Shown in pieces: positions 62,101 through 64,000 of a stretch of DNA of 64,000 bases. Positions within the stretch are counted from its first letter, which is position 1; each line of letters starts with the position of its first letter. A program made the translations under genes and the position numbers. Under the pieces are notes generated by a model. The model did no database searches, had not been told where the DNA came from, and saw only the letters and a list, made by a program, of their open reading frames with translations. Origin of the DNA: Novosphingobium umbonatum. Lineage in GTDB: Bacteria; Pseudomonadota; Alphaproteobacteria; Sphingomonadales; Sphingomonadaceae. Location of the stretch: contig NZ_SACO01000004.1 of the NCBI RefSeq assembly GCF_004005905.1, positions 62,001 to 126,000 of the forward strand, written 5' to 3'.

Positions 62101-63161
62101 ATCCCCACGCAGTCGCGCGCCAGACGGGCCAGACGCGGGAAGGCCTCCGCGCGTGAGGCGGCCTGTGCATTGCTGGCATTGCCGCGCAGCACCCGACCTT
62201 TGATCCCGTGGAAAATCGCGGCCAGACGGAAGAAGTTGAAGGCCAGATAGAAGTCCCAATTCCCGATTGCCTGACGACCGGTGCGGCGGCAATAGGCCTC
62301 GATATAGGCTTCCTGCGAAGGCAGGCCCAGCCCCTCTGGATCAACCCCGCCCAGCCCCGCAACAATATCGGGCGGCATGCGATAGAACATCGCGTGATAG
62401 GCAAAATCGGCCAAGGGATGCCCCAAGGTCGACAATTCCCAGTCCAGCACCGCCAGAACGCGCGGCTCGCTGGGGTGGAAGATCATGTTGTCGCAGCGGA
62501 AATCGCCATGGACGATCGAGGTTTCATCGCCATCGGGAATGGCCGTGGGCAGCCATGCCACCAAGGCATCCAAATCCGGATCGCGCCCAGCCAGTTCGTC
62601 TTCTTCATACTGGCGGGTCCAGCGCGCGATCTGACGGGCGAAATAATTGCCCGGCCGCCCGTAATCGCCAAGGCCGATGGCGGCATAATCGACACTGTGC
62701 AATGCGGCGATCACGCGGTTCATTTCATCGTAATAGGCCGCGCGTTCGCCGATAGGGATCTGGGTCAAAGCCGCATCCCAAAAGACGCGGCCATCCACCA
62801 TATCCATCACGTAAAATGCGCTGCCCAGAACGCTTTCATCCTCGCAAACGGCGCGAATGGTCGCCACCGGCACATCGCTGCCCGCCAGCGCCTGTTGCAC
62901 CCTTGCCTCGCGCAGCACGTCATGCGCGCCCTTCAGGATCGGCCCCGCAGGTTTGCGCCGCAACACATAGCGCGCGTCGGGCGTGGTCAGGCGATAGGTC
63001 GGGTTGGACTGGCCGCCGTTGAACTGGCCAATCTCCAGCGGGCCGGAAAAGCCTGCCACATGGGCTTGCAACCAGTCCTGCAAGGCCGCGCCGTCCAGCG
63101 CGGTCCGCATAGCGCCCACGCCAGTGTTGGCGGCGGCAAGATCGGGCATAGGGTCAGCCAT
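62097..63161 (-). CDS. ACAD10/11-like phosphotransferase
   Basis: 354 aa. APH/choline-kinase fold: V-L-R-R-K-P-A-G, catalytic H-G-D-F-R-C-D-N and L-D-W-E-L-S-T-L-G-H-P-x-A-D. This subfamily is regularly encoded beside acyl-CoA dehydrogenases; in eukaryotic ACAD10/11 it is fused to one and phosphorylates 4-hydroxyacyl-CoA so that it can enter beta-oxidation. Here the start overlaps the dehydrogenase stop by 8 nt. The 63161 start has GAGG close by. The same 4-hydroxyacyl-CoA role is inferred. Confidence 0.9.
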   Translation of the reverse strand: MADPMPDLAAANTGVGAMRTALDGAALQDWLQAHVAGFSGPLEIGQFNGGQSNPTYRLTTPDARYVLRRKPAGPILKGAHDVLREARVQQALAGSDVPVATIRAVCEDESVLGSAFYVMDMVDGRVFWDAALTQIPIGERAAYYDEMNRVIAALHSVDYAAIGLGDYGRPGNYFARQIARWTRQYEEDELAGRDPDLDALVAWLPTAIPDGDETSIVHGDFRCDNMIFHPSEPRVLAVLDWELSTLGHPLADFAYHAMFYRMPPDIVAGLGGVDPEGLGLPSQEAYIEAYCRRTGRQAIGNWDFYLAFNFFRLAAIFHGIKGRVLRGNASNAQAASRAEAFPRLARLARDCVGI

Positions 63162-64000
63162 GAGCCTCTTTCCAACGGCGCTTGATCTTTTTGGCCAGAC
63201 TCCATTTGTGGACTTCGGTTGGGCCGTCATAGATGCGGAAGGCGCGCACCTCGCGGAAGATCTGTTCCACCACGGTTTCATCGGTGACTCCCGTGCCGCC
63301 CATCACCTGAACGCAGCGGTCGGCAATACGCATCAAGGCCTCGGACACGGCCACCTTGGCCATGCTGCTTTCCACCGTGCCCAGACTGCCCGTATCCAGC
63401 ACGCCCGCGCACCAGTCGATCATCAATTGCGCTTGTTGCAATTCGATCATGTTTTCGGCCAGCATAAAGCCCACCCCTTCATGGTCGATCAACAGTTTGC
63501 CAAAGGCCATGCGGCGGTTGGCATAATCGCTGGCAATCTCCTGCGCGCGGATGCAACAACCCAGCCAGCGCATGCAATGCGACAGGCGGGCAGGGCTGAG
63601 GCGCACCTGCGCATATTTGAAGCCATCGCCGGCCTGCCCCAGCAATTGATCGGCAGGGATGCGCAAGTTGTCGATGGTCACATTGGCATGGCTGCCGGGC
63701 ATGGAGGTGTCGATCGTGTTGGGCACATAATCGATACGGATGGCCGGATCGGGCAGATCAACCAGGAACATGCAGGCCCCGCCATGGCTGTCTTCCTCTT
63801 CGGATTTGGCCATGATGATGCCAACCTGCGCCCCTTGCGCGCCGGTGATGAAGCGCTTTTTGCCATTGACCACCCAATGGTTGCCGTCGCGGCGACAGGT
63901 GGTGATCATCATGGAGGGGTCGGAACCGGCACCCTGCATCGTGGCTGGTTCGGTCATGAAAAAGGCGGATCTTGCGCGTCCTTCCACCAAGGGTTTGAGG
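63154..64000 (-). CDS. Acyl-CoA dehydrogenase, C-terminal part (5' end beyond window)
   Basis: The reading frame stays open to the window edge, so the N-terminal helical domain is missing. Visible: F-F-M-T-E-P-A-T-M-Q-G-A-G-S-D-P (FAD/substrate contact segment), beta domain, and C-terminal helices with Y-A-N-R-R-M-A-F-G-K, Q-V-M-G-G-T-G-V-T and R-I-Y-D-G-P-T-E-V-H. These are features of the ACAD10/11-like group acting on branched or long acyl-CoA. It is translationally coupled to the phosphotransferase, suggesting joint handling of a hydroxyacyl-CoA. Confidence 0.92.
   Translation of the reverse strand, partial: LKPLVEGRARSAFFMTEPATMQGAGSDPSMMITTCRRDGNHWVVNGKKRFITGAQGAQVGIIMAKSEEEDSHGGACMFLVDLPDPAIRIDYVPNTIDTSMPGSHANVTIDNLRIPADQLLGQAGDGFKYAQVRLSPARLSHCMRWLGCCIRAQEIASDYANRRMAFGKLLIDHEGVGFMLAENMIELQQAQLMIDWCAGVLDTGSLGTVESSMAKVAVSEALMRIADRCVQVMGGTGVTDETVVEQIFREVRAFRIYDGPTEVHKWSLAKKIKRRWKEAHG

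Noticed and set aside
1..64000. CRISPR arrays, tRNA, rRNA, insertion sequences or prophage
   Set aside because: No regularly spaced repeats, cloverleaf sequences, transposase, integrase or phage proteins were seen by eye; small RNAs cannot be excluded.

Overview
The window is high-GC DNA with dense gene packing and many 1-4 nt start/stop overlaps. Four TonB-dependent receptors, two RND efflux systems, a Rieske oxygenase, a fused gallate dioxygenase and many NTF2-fold (SnoaL-like) enzymes point to a metabolically versatile alphaproteobacterium, most likely a sphingomonad of the Novosphingobium/Sphingobium type. That assignment is an inference from gene content. I see no rRNA, tRNA, CRISPR array, transposase, integrase or phage gene, so this looks like chromosomal (or chromid) accessory and catabolic territory.

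Layout. 1-2.8 kb: tail of an APH-fold kinase coupled to a PnuC-type vitamin transporter, then a GGDEF-EAL protein. 2.9-6.1 kb: NTF2-like protein, GNAT and carbon-nitrogen hydrolase in one operon, facing a UPF0303 gene that is divergent from a TetR gene. 6.2-8.3 kb: glutathione-dependent formaldehyde dehydrogenase and a divergent LysR regulator. 8.3-15.8 kb: LacI regulator, TonB receptor and two exported serine hydrolases. 15.8-22.3 kb: a BigR/SqrR-like ArsR repressor with rhodanese, DUF2892 protein, RND pump, adaptor and TolC protein, apparently a sulfane-sulfur-linked efflux locus. 22.3-31.5 kb: Rieske oxygenase, two TetR regulators, TonB receptor, SDR and four NTF2 genes carrying five domains, most with the Asp/His pair of LinA and scytalone dehydratase.

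31.5-40 kb: two MFS exporters, a DUF1624 membrane acyltransferase, a siderophore-type TonB receptor, YaaA and an exported lactonase-like propeller. 40-42.3 kb: LysR regulator and gallate dioxygenase (DesB/GalA type). 42.3-52 kb: a frameshifted DUF1080 gene, second UPF0303, sugar-type MFS symporter, PQQ dehydrogenase with an internal cytochrome c domain, Gfo/Idh/MocA oxidoreductase, an unknown partner, a TetR paralog of the one at 5.5 kb and a TonB receptor. This resembles a glycoside oxidation/uptake locus. 52.4-58.3 kb: a complete HAE1-type RND operon. 58.6-64 kb: 3-ketosteroid-dehydrogenase-like flavoprotein, SDR, MaoC hydratase, ACAD10/11-like kinase and the start-truncated acyl-CoA dehydrogenase, suggesting CoA-linked degradation of a cyclic or branched substrate.

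Working together, the receptors import substrates, periplasmic hydrolases or dehydrogenases cut or oxidise them, ring oxygenases and CoA enzymes degrade them, and local LysR, LacI, TetR and ArsR regulators control each block. The most interesting candidates are the persulfide-linked RND locus, the multi-NTF2 Rieske cluster, and the duplicated UPF0303/TetR modules.
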